Below are positions 55,423 through 64,000 of a stretch of DNA of 64,000 nucleotides, one piece after another. Origin of the DNA: Maribacter luteus. Its GTDB lineage: Bacteria; Bacteroidota; Bacteroidia; Flavobacteriales; Flavobacteriaceae. Under the pieces are notes generated by a model. It did not search any database. It had not been told where the DNA came from and worked only from the letters and a program-made list of their open reading frames with translations. Location of the stretch: the NCBI RefSeq assembly GCF_009674825.1, contig NZ_WKJH01000030.1, forward strand, positions 124,001-188,000. The letters are read 5' to 3'. The translations under genes were made by a program, and so were the position numbers. Position 1 is the stretch's first letter; each line of letters starts with the position of its first letter.

Positions 55423-55731
55423 ATGGAGAGCTACGAAATTTATTTTACTATCGGAGGAGTATTCGGATTCTTGGCACAAGCGGCCATCTTGGTTTTTTCG
55501 ATCGCTTATTACGTAAAACTAAAATCCATAGGAACACTCCTAATGACCATAGGGAGCCTATTGGGTACAATGATTTTTCTTTCACGACCACTTTTAAGCG
55601 TACTGGCAGGAACCATGGGTAGTATGGAAATAGTCAAAACACAAGGACTTTTATCTATAGCAAGTAGCATTTTCATTATCGTTTTTGCCATAGGGTTCGC
55701 AATGAACGTGCTGGCAACTCCAAAAAAATAA
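55423..55731 (+). CDS. Small multipass membrane protein, 102 aa
   Basis: Three or four hydrophobic helices (about 5-28, 36-60 and 72-95), with MESYEIYFTIGGVFGFLAQAA at the start. I do not recognise a family. It begins 2 bp after trmD, so it is translated from the same message, and sits between trmD and rplS. Function unknown. Confidence 0.7.
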   Translation: MESYEIYFTIGGVFGFLAQAAILVFSIAYYVKLKSIGTLLMTIGSLLGTMIFLSRPLLSVLAGTMGSMEIVKTQGLLSIASSIFIIVFAIGFAMNVLATPKK

Positions 55732-55767
55732 AAACTCGAACAGGGAAAGAAAAAATAAGTCAAAATG

Positions 55768-55797
55768 TTGTGGGTTTTAATTTATAGCGTATTTTTG
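55768..55797 (+). promoter_or_regulatory. rplS promoter, full Bacteroidota consensus
   Basis: TTG (55768-55770), exactly 19 bp, then TATTTTTG (55790-55797), giving a leader of about 60 nt before the L19 ATG at 55865. So rplS has its own promoter in addition to any read-through from trmD. Confidence 0.75.
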
Positions 55798-55864
55798 CAC
55801 CCTGTTAAATTAACCTCTGACGAAAATCGTGAATGTTAGTCTAATCTAATTGTAAAAGAAAACA

Positions 55865-56215
55865 ATGGAATCATTAATCAACTTCGTACAAAACGAGTTC
55901 ATTTCTAAAAAAGAATTTCCTGAATTCTCTGCCGGTGATACGATTACCGTATACTATGAGATTAAAGAAGGTGAGAAAACACGTACCCAGTTCTTTAAAG
56001 GGGTAGTAATCCAAAGAAGAGGTACTGGAGCGACAGAAACCTTTACTATTCGTAAAATGTCAGGTACTATTGGCGTTGAGCGTATATTCCCAATCAATTT
56101 GCCTGCTTTGCAGAAAATTGAAGTTAACAAAAAAGGTAAAGTACGTAGAGCTAGAATTTACTACTTCAGAGGTCTTACTGGTAAGAAAGCAAGAATCAAG
56201 GAAGTTCGTTCTTAA
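55865..56215 (+). CDS. rplS: 50S ribosomal protein L19
   Basis: 116 aa, standard length. FSAGDTITVYYEIKEGEKTRTQFFKGVVIQRRGTG, FTIRKMSGTIGVERIFPINLP and KVRRARIYYFRGLTGKKARIKE are the L19 core at the 30S-50S interface. It has its own consensus promoter 5' and terminator 3'. Confidence 0.98.
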   Translation: MESLINFVQNEFISKKEFPEFSAGDTITVYYEIKEGEKTRTQFFKGVVIQRRGTGATETFTIRKMSGTIGVERIFPINLPALQKIEVNKKGKVRRARIYYFRGLTGKKARIKEVRS

Positions 56216-56239
56216 AAAAGAGCTACAATATAATTTAAA

Positions 56240-56269
56240 AACACCTCACTACCATGAGGTGTTTTTTTA
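56240..56269 (+). terminator. Intrinsic terminator of rplS
   Basis: Stem ACACCTCA / TGAGGTGT (56241-56248, 56255-56262) with a 6-nt loop, flanked by A and T runs. Confidence 0.9.
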
Positions 56270-56906
56270 TGAACAATTGTTAATAACCTAAGTTCATAAG
56301 GTGTTGATTTTTAATTCTTTGAATTACGGTATATTCATCTTATATTTACTTCATGGTTTAAGAAAAGCCCTTAGAGGTAAATTATTGAACCATTATAAAG
56401 TTTACGTTCTTTATATTATTGTTCGGTCTTAGTTAGTAGAGGTTATAGAATTCGTTCTAAAAATTATCGAAAGCTAAAACAACATAAAACCGAGGGGTAA
56501 AGTCCACAAGGTATAAGTGTTAATGTCTTTATATAGATGTAAAACTTTAGGTTATATATTAAATATGGGATATTTGAACAGTAAGAAGTAATACAAAGGA
56601 GTTGCTTGGTTGAAAAATTAAGAACAATCACGTATTACAAACGTTGAAATGGTTTTGGAGATGGCAATCATTGGTTGCGGTTTTGATGTAAATTCAGAAC
56701 ATATATTTTCAAACTATTTCTAAAAAGCCATATCAATTGTACTCGTACAGTGATATGGCTTTTGTTTATTTAATGCTCAAGGTCTGCCAAGAACAATTTT
56801 CCACTTCACAAAATTATGTTTATTCTTTATAAATTATAGGCGACCCAAAAACTGGTGGCAACCATAAAATTGTATATTTACAGCACTAAAATTAAAACTT
56901 TTTTAA
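56270..56906. other. Gene-free AT-rich region, about 640 bp
   Basis: Largest non-coding stretch in the window. All six frames are broken by frequent stops; the only open segment of note is a 24-codon ATG-led stretch at 56649-56723 (MVLEMAIIGCGFDVNSEHIF and four more residues) that ends where the hairpin at 56723 begins. AACAATTGTT (56272-56281) is a small palindrome. I see no tRNA, tmRNA, RNase P or SRP RNA signature. It could hold an sRNA or the remains of a lost gene. Confidence 0.4.
56723..56766 (+). terminator. Orphan strong hairpin in the gene-free region
   Basis: 13-bp perfect stem AAAAGCCATATCA / TGATATGGCTTTT (56723-56735, 56751-56763) followed by GTTT. rplS already has its own terminator 480 bp earlier, so this one implies another transcript ending here. 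Confidence 0.7.
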
Positions 56907-59126
<2,220 letters not shown>

Positions 59127-59149
59127 CGTAGTAATATTCAAATCATAAA

Positions 59150-59178
59150 AACCCTTGGTCAGCGCCAAGGGTTTTTTA
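59150..59178 (+). terminator. Intrinsic terminator of icd
   Basis: Stem AACCCTTGG / CCAAGGGTT (59150-59158, 59165-59173) with loop TCAGCG, then T-rich DNA. Confidence 0.9.
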
Positions 59179-59244
59179 TTTTAAATAAACGTTAATACAT
59201 TAAAATCCTTTTAATTCTTTTTATTTTTACTAAAATTCGTATCA

Positions 59245-61620
59245 ATGAATAAAAGGCTGCTCTGTTTTTCCAGTTTATATTTCCTTTTTTCCTGTCTTCT
59301 CTTTTCCCAGCAAAAATTCACACTCAGTGGCACGGTCTCGGAAGCCTCGAGCAACGAAACCATGATCGGGGTAACCATAGCCGTCCCAGAACTTAATACC
59401 GGCGTTACCACGAATGAATACGGCTTTTATTCCATTACATTGCCCAAAGGGGAATACCAAATACAAGTAGGTTATCTAGGGTTCCAAGATCAAATACAAA
59501 GCATCAATCTAACAGAAAACAGTAAATTGAATTTTCTTATGGTTGAAGAAGCTGAGCAATTGGACGAAGTCATCGTTACCGATACCAGTGATAAAATGGA
59601 TATACGCAAACCTCAAATGAGCGTAAACACCATGTCAGTAGGCACCATCAAGAAAATTCCGGTTATTTTGGGCGAAGCCGACGTTATCAAATCTATCTTA
59701 CTACTACCGGGTGTAACAAATGCCGGGGAAGGTTCTTCAGGATTCAATGTTAGGGGTGGTGCCGTGGACCAGAATCTTATTCTACTCGACGAGGCCACTA
59801 TTTTCAACTCTTCACATCTTTTCGGTTTTTTCTCGGTATTCAATCCCGATGCCATAAAAGACATCAAATTATATAAAGGGGGCATTCCTGCACGCTACGG
59901 GGGTAGGCTTTCTTCGGTACTCGACATCTTTCAGAAAGAAGGAAATAGTAAAGAACTCAAAGTAAACGGCGGAATTGGCTTGGTTGCCAGTCGTCTACTG
60001 GTTGAAGGCCCTTTGAAAAAAGACAAGGCCGCCTTCCTAATCGGCGGTAGATCGTCGTATGCCCACCTGTTCCTACCCCTTTTCGATGTTGACAATACAG
60101 CATATTTTTATGACCTGAACACCAAAATAAACTTTAAGATAAACCCGAACAACAACATATTTTTGTCGGGTTATTTCGGCAGGGATGTCTTCAGTATCAG
60201 CGATAGTTTTGTAAACACCTATGGAAATGCCGTAGGCAATTTCCGTTGGAACCACTTGTTCTCCAGTAAACTGTTTTCCAATCTTTCTTTGATCTATTCC
60301 GATTATTATTATGGACTTAAGTTGGATTTTGTTGGTTTCAATTGGAATTCGGGAATTCAAAATTTCAATGTAAAGTACGACCTGAAGCATTATCTTAATG
60401 ATCAACTTCGTATTAATTACGGTCTTAACAATATCTATTATCGCTTTAATCCCGGTAAAATAGAACCCAGTAATTCCAGTTCGGGAATTCTTGAAGACCA
60501 ACTCATTCAAAAATACGCCAATGAGTTTGCAGCCTATGTGGATGTGGAACACCAGGTGACCCCAAAACTCAGTCTGGGTTATGGCTTGAGACTCAGTTAT
60601 TTCAACCGTTTGGGACAAGACGAATTGAATGTTTATGAAAATAATAACCCGGTTCTTTTCAATTCCACGATTCAAATTTACCAAGAAGCCGACCCTATAG
60701 ATGTTTTAACCCCTAAGAGAAGTGAAAGTTTGGCCAAGTTCACCAATCTTGAACCAAGGTTCAGCTTATCGTACCTAATAAATGATAATAGCTCTCTTAA
60801 AGCCAGTTACACCCGTTTAGCACAATACCTGCATTTGATTTCGAATACCAGTTCGCCCACTCCTTTGGATGTTTGGACACCTAGTGGCCCTTTTATAGAA
60901 CCCCAACTCTTGGATCAATATGCTATGGGGTATTTTCAAAACCTTAAAGAAGGCGATTACTCTGTAGAGACAGAGTTGTTCTACAAAGACATTCAAAACC
61001 GTATCGATTATATTGATGGGGCAAACCTTATTGCGAATGATGCCATTGAACAAGTTATCCTGAATGGTGAAGCAAGGGCCTATGGATTGGAATTCCTATT
61101 TCGAAAGAATATGGGTAAACTACAAGGATGGCTTGCATATACCTTGTCAAAATCAGAACAGAGAACCCCTGGAAGAAATTCATCTGAAACAGGGATCAAT
61201 AACGGTAAATGGTACAATACCCCCTATGACAAAACGCATGACATCTCGGTTTACGGAAATTATGACTTGAATGAAAAATGGAGTTTTAATGCCAATTTTG
61301 TTTTTCAAACGGGACAACCCACGAATTACCCCATTGGCCAATATGAATTTCAAGGAATGACCGTTCCCTATTACGGAGAACGAAACCAGGAAAGGTTACC
61401 CAGTTATAATCGTCTTGACCTTTCGGCAAGTCTTACGCCCAGAAAGAATAAGAATCGAAAATTACAGGGAGAATGGGTATTTAGCCTTTATAATGTTTAC
61501 AACAGAAAAAATGCCGCATCCATTTCTTTTAGTAGAAATGAAGATACCAATGTGAATGAAGCGGTTCGCACTTCGATATTCGGAATCGTACCGGCAGTAA
61601 CCTATAATTTTAAATTTTAG
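59245..61620 (+). CDS. TonB-dependent receptor with carboxypeptidase-regulatory-like N-domain
   Basis: 791-aa outer-membrane protein. Signal peptide about 1-22; CarboxypepD-regulatory-like Ig-type domain (about 25-110, LSGTVSEASSNETMIGVTIAVPE); plug domain (about 120-240, with SSGFNVRGGAVDQNLILLDEATIFNSSHLFG); then a 22-strand barrel to the C-terminal Phe. No SusD partner follows; instead a DUF4249 lipoprotein starts 3 bp later. The ligand is unknown. Confidence 0.94.
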   Translation: MNKRLLCFSSLYFLFSCLLFSQQKFTLSGTVSEASSNETMIGVTIAVPELNTGVTTNEYGFYSITLPKGEYQIQVGYLGFQDQIQSINLTENSKLNFLMVEEAEQLDEVIVTDTSDKMDIRKPQMSVNTMSVGTIKKIPVILGEADVIKSILLLPGVTNAGEGSSGFNVRGGAVDQNLILLDEATIFNSSHLFGFFSVFNPDAIKDIKLYKGGIPARYGGRLSSVLDIFQKEGNSKELKVNGGIGLVASRLLVEGPLKKDKAAFLIGGRSSYAHLFLPLFDVDNTAYFYDLNTKINFKINPNNNIFLSGYFGRDVFSISDSFVNTYGNAVGNFRWNHLFSSKLFSNLSLIYSDYYYGLKLDFVGFNWNSGIQNFNVKYDLKHYLNDQLRINYGLNNIYYRFNPGKIEPSNSSSGILEDQLIQKYANEFAAYVDVEHQVTPKLSLGYGLRLSYFNRLGQDELNVYENNNPVLFNSTIQIYQEADPIDVLTPKRSESLAKFTNLEPRFSLSYLINDNSSLKASYTRLAQYLHLISNTSSPTPLDVWTPSGPFIEPQLLDQYAMGYFQNLKEGDYSVETELFYKDIQNRIDYIDGANLIANDAIEQVILNGEARAYGLEFLFRKNMGKLQGWLAYTLSKSEQRTPGRNSSETGINNGKWYNTPYDKTHDISVYGNYDLNEKWSFNANFVFQTGQPTNYPIGQYEFQGMTVPYYGERNQERLPSYNRLDLSASLTPRKNKNRKLQGEWVFSLYNVYNRKNAASISFSRNEDTNVNEAVRTSIFGIVPAVTYNFKF

Positions 61621-61623
61621 GCC

Positions 61624-62430
61624 ATGAAAAAATATATATTAATATTGACCCTATTATTTATTTCGTTAAGCTGTGAGGATGTTATCGAAGTAAATGTACC
61701 TACAGATACCACCCGCTTGTCCATCGATGCACTGATTCGTATCGATACCGGATTATCTTCTACCCGAATTGAGGTCAAGGCCACCGAAACCACATCTTTC
61801 TTTGAGGAAATAGGTCCGGCCGTGTTAGACGACATACAACTTATGAGTACCACGACCAATATTACAGCAGAACTTGAAGAACAGCCGTTGGGATCTGGTA
61901 TTTATGTTATTAATTGGCCTACGGAAGCACTGACACAAGGAGAATATCAATTGAACATCACATATAATAACGAACAATATGAGGCAACTACCTCCTTTGT
62001 GCCCACCGTACCATTTGATGACTTAAGACAAGGAGATGGCTCTTTATTCTCTGAGGATGAAACCGAAATAGTAGTTTCATATACCGATGAAGCAACTCGT
62101 GATGATTTCTACCTTTTTGATTTTGATTTTGATAAATACCTCGTATCCGAAGATACCTTTTACCAAGGACAGTCCTTTGAATTTTCTTATTTCTATGAAG
62201 ACGGACTAGAACCTGGCAGGGAATTGGAAATAAGTATTTTAGGCACAGATGAAGCCTTTTACAACTACATGAACCAATTGATCGTTCAAAGTGGTGGGGA
62301 CCAAGGACCGTTTTCTACACCAGCTGCTACGGTTAGGGGAAACATTGTTAACCTGACGGATGCCAATAATATTGCACTGGGTTATTTTGCTTTATGCCAA
62401 GAATATAAAGAAACGGTTACCATAGAATAA
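61624..62430 (+). CDS. DUF4249 family lipoprotein
   Basis: 268 aa. Signal MKKYILILTLLFISLSC places the lipidated Cys at 17; the body is mostly beta (IEVNVPTDTTRLSIDALI, VTRDDFYLFDFDFDKYL-type segments). DUF4249 proteins usually lie next to TonB-dependent receptors, as here, and may be surface-exposed partners in uptake, in the place of SusD. The role is inferred from context only. Confidence 0.88.
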   Translation: MKKYILILTLLFISLSCEDVIEVNVPTDTTRLSIDALIRIDTGLSSTRIEVKATETTSFFEEIGPAVLDDIQLMSTTTNITAELEEQPLGSGIYVINWPTEALTQGEYQLNITYNNEQYEATTSFVPTVPFDDLRQGDGSLFSEDETEIVVSYTDEATRDDFYLFDFDFDKYLVSEDTFYQGQSFEFSYFYEDGLEPGRELEISILGTDEAFYNYMNQLIVQSGGDQGPFSTPAATVRGNIVNLTDANNIALGYFALCQEYKETVTIE

Positions 62431-62497
62431 ATATGACTCCTTTTAACCATGTACATTAAGTCAGATTTGATATTTTTACAGCAAGATTTCCATTATC

Positions 62498-62734
62498 ATG
62501 AAAACCGATAGAGACCTTTTAGTCAAAGGGGTAAAACACTTTATTTACACCTTTATTTTAATGTTTACCGCTCCAGTGGTATTATGGCAAGCTTTTAAAA
62601 ACCACGGGCATTTCCTATATATCCCCGTACTCATTTTTGGTATTATTTTAGCCATAGCAGCTATTGCAATGGGTTTTTACAGTGTTCATATAATTATGAA
62701 CGCCTTGTTCAATACCCCGAAAAAGAAGAAATAA
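62498..62734 (+). CDS. DUF6095-like small membrane protein
   Basis: 78 aa with two TM helices (about 14-34 and 42-64), N-terminus LLVKGVKHFIYTFILMFTAP and a basic end (NTPKKKK). It resembles flavobacterial DUF6095. Function unknown. It stands between DUF4249 and the convergent DUF4294 gene. Confidence 0.75.
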   Translation: MKTDRDLLVKGVKHFIYTFILMFTAPVVLWQAFKNHGHFLYIPVLIFGIILAIAAIAMGFYSVHIIMNALFNTPKKKK

Positions 62735-62759
62735 CCCCAAAATATTTAATTAAGTTCGT

Positions 62760-63449
62760 TCAGTTGCTTTTTGAACTTACCGAGTTCCACCTGTTCTCTA
62801 AATCCATATAATCAAAATCCAAAGCGGATTTCTGGCGTTCCAACTTACCAGCAGCAAAAGCACGCTGTAAAATATCCTCAATTAGATAATCCTCCTCAAC
62901 ATTTTTCGGGTCGTATTCCTCTTTTAAACTAATATCGAACATTTTTGCCGTGGTATTGTACCAAAAAGCACGCCAACCATTTCTCAATTCCTTTACTAAT
63001 CCAAAAGCTGTATGACCGGTTTGCCTATAAATAAGTTTAACAAGTATCTGTCCCTCGGTCCGGGTCATTTTCTTAAGCTCATCTGAAAATTCGCCTTCAA
63101 TGTACTTTTGTACCTTCCTTGTGTATTTTTTACGCTTACGGGTTTTTGTTATTTTTGAAAGACTGTCGTTCAGCTCCTGTAATCGTTCTGCGGCCAACTT
63201 GGCATATGGGAATACTTTAATGGTCTTTCTTCTTAAAATATAATACCTGAGTTTTGCCTTATAGGATTTAAAATTCAATTTACTGAATACGTAAACCTCT
63301 TCGAGGGGAATGGAACTATAGACAATAGAATCGCCTTCTATAATGATCATTTTCTCCGCAATCGAATCCAAAGGCTGTTCTTCCACTTGTGCAGAAACAA
63401 GTAGCGTAAAAAGACCGAAAACAAAAAATAGAAATCTATTTACCATCAT
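62760..63449 (-). CDS. DUF4294 family exported protein
   Basis: 229 aa with a signal peptide (about 1-21, ending LLVSAQ). The basic central part (YYILRRKTIKVFPYAKLAAERLQELNDSL, KYTRKVQKYIEGEFSDELKKMTRTEGQILVKLIYRQTG) is characteristic of DUF4294. Probably periplasmic; function unknown. Start ATG at 63449 or the adjacent one at 63446. It is divergent from the M42 peptidase with a 101-bp gap. Confidence 0.85.
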   Translation of the reverse strand: MMVNRFLFFVFGLFTLLVSAQVEEQPLDSIAEKMIIIEGDSIVYSSIPLEEVYVFSKLNFKSYKAKLRYYILRRKTIKVFPYAKLAAERLQELNDSLSKITKTRKRKKYTRKVQKYIEGEFSDELKKMTRTEGQILVKLIYRQTGHTAFGLVKELRNGWRAFWYNTTAKMFDISLKEEYDPKNVEEDYLIEDILQRAFAAGKLERQKSALDFDYMDLENRWNSVSSKSN

Positions 63450-63550
63450 GGGACCAAATACAAAAGCCTTGCCAAAATTAACGATTATTAACCACGGTTA
63501 TTACTTATTAAGATCGAATATTGTTAAGTTTGTGTACAAAATTATTATAT

Positions 63551-64000
63551 ATGGCTTCAAAGAAAATTCTCAATAAAAAATCGATGGATTTTTTAGAAAA
63601 GTACCTCAATAACGCAGCACCTACGGGTTATGAATGGGAAGGTCAAAAAATTTGGATGGATTATCTAAAACCTTATGTCGACACCTTCATTACCGACACC
63701 TATGGTTCTGCTGTTGGTGTAATTAATCCGGATGCTGAATTCAAAGTAGTGATAGAAGGGCATTCTGACGAAATTTCCTGGTACGTGAACTACATAACGG
63801 ACAACGGACTTTTATACGTAATTCGAAATGGAGGCAGTGACCATCAAATCGCCCCTTCTAAATGGGTGAACATCCATACGAAAAACGGTATTGTAAAAGG
63901 GGTTTTTGGTTGGCCGGCCATTCACACTAGGAACAAAGCCAAGGAAGAACCTCCAAAACTCGATAATATTTTCATTGATATAGGAGCAAAAGACAAAAAA
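63551..64000 (+). CDS. M42-family metallopeptidase (partial, 3' end cut by window)
   Basis: The first 150 codons are present and run off the edge without a stop. Starting at ATG 63551 they read ASKKILNKKSMDFLEKYLNN, then AAPTGYEWEGQKIW, VVIEGHSDEISW (metal-binding His and Asp) and NIFIDIGAKDKK. These are the N-terminal landmarks of M42/FrvX-like aminopeptidases that form large tetrahedral assemblies. The remaining catalytic residues lie beyond the window. Confidence 0.88.
   Translation, partial: MASKKILNKKSMDFLEKYLNNAAPTGYEWEGQKIWMDYLKPYVDTFITDTYGSAVGVINPDAEFKVVIEGHSDEISWYVNYITDNGLLYVIRNGGSDHQIAPSKWVNIHTKNGIVKGVFGWPAIHTRNKAKEEPPKLDNIFIDIGAKDKK

Noticed and set aside
56494-56512. GAGGGGTAAAGTCC-like stretch recalling the RNase P GAGGAAAGTCC core
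   Set aside because: Interrupted match and none of the other conserved RNase P RNA segments are found nearby.
60073-60684. 203-codon antisense open frame inside the TonB-dependent receptor
   Set aside because: Low-complexity Ile/Val-rich translation opposite beta-barrel codons, no start context; a shadow of the receptor.
63460-63474. Minus-strand TGGCAAGGCTTTTGT resembling a sigma-54 promoter before DUF4294
   Set aside because: The -12 element lacks GC and the start would fall on the ATG itself; weaker than the 4132 and 5899 sites.

Overview
The window is a 64-kb piece of a Bacteroidota chromosome, almost certainly a marine-type Flavobacteriaceae (Maribacter/Zobellia/Arenibacter-like). The support is: AT-rich DNA; type IX secretion-related proteins (a PorP/SprF homologue and PorD); a YtxJ bacillithiol-system protein; the bamD-rpoZ-coaBC-porD-recN gene order; a TonB-dependent receptor followed by a DUF4249 lipoprotein; a GAPDH with a long N-terminal extension; and repeated matches to the Bacteroidota promoter consensus (TTG, about 19 bp, TAnnTTTG). 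Nearly all of it is core genome. I see no tRNA, rRNA, insertion sequence, CRISPR array or prophage. The last gene (M42 peptidase) runs off the right edge.

Layout. 0-1.4 kb: an HTH repressor divergent from an unrecognised 217-aa gene, with three helically phased TTCGATA repeats between them; this is the most accessory-looking part. 1.4-12.3 kb: glyA, fumarylacetoacetase, a lipoprotein behind a sigma-54-type promoter, ytxJ, clpB (sigma-54-like promoter plus paired upstream elements), a TetR gene with a palindromic operator, a PorP/SPOR fusion, a histidine phosphatase and a DUF6503 lipoprotein. 12.3-21.1 kb: smpB, pcm, and a tightly packed eight-gene plus-strand run (MocA oxidoreductase, hbd, DUF1015, yggS, exonuclease/GIY-YIG, K+ channel, miaA, gluconokinase). 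21.1-33.6 kb: minus-strand blocks with a two-component system, coaE-ybbR-glycosyltransferase, fabI, recN-porD-coaBC-rpoZ-bamD and dapA-DUF6913.

33.6-44.4 kb: a split 5'-nucleotidase pair, a CPA1 antiporter with a small partner, ligA-prmC-GNAT, and a plus-strand run LEA lipoprotein-ribD-HAD-EamA-yigZ, then a thioesterase. 44.5-52 kb: dnaA-LMW-PTP-SAM methyltransferase, a lysozyme-like protein, dapF-GNAT-mltG, and htrA. 52-64 kb: gap, a coiled-coil membrane protein, GNAT-trmD-small membrane protein-rplS, a 690-bp gene-free stretch with an orphan terminator, monomeric icd, TonB receptor-DUF4249, DUF6095, DUF4294 and the partial M42 peptidase.

The genes mostly serve envelope biogenesis (bamD, porD, mltG, dapA/dapF, fabI, ybbR), proteostasis (clpB, htrA, smpB, pcm), replication and repair (dnaA, ligA, recN, exonuclease/GIY-YIG) and cofactor metabolism (coaBC, coaE, ribD). 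No clear novel multi-gene system stands out. The best leads are the repressor/operator-array/orphan-gene module at the left end, two sigma-54-type promoters (one with paired upstream elements at clpB), a face-to-face promoter palindrome at 33.6 kb, several nearly leaderless transcripts, and the gene-free region at 56.2-56.9 kb with its own terminator.
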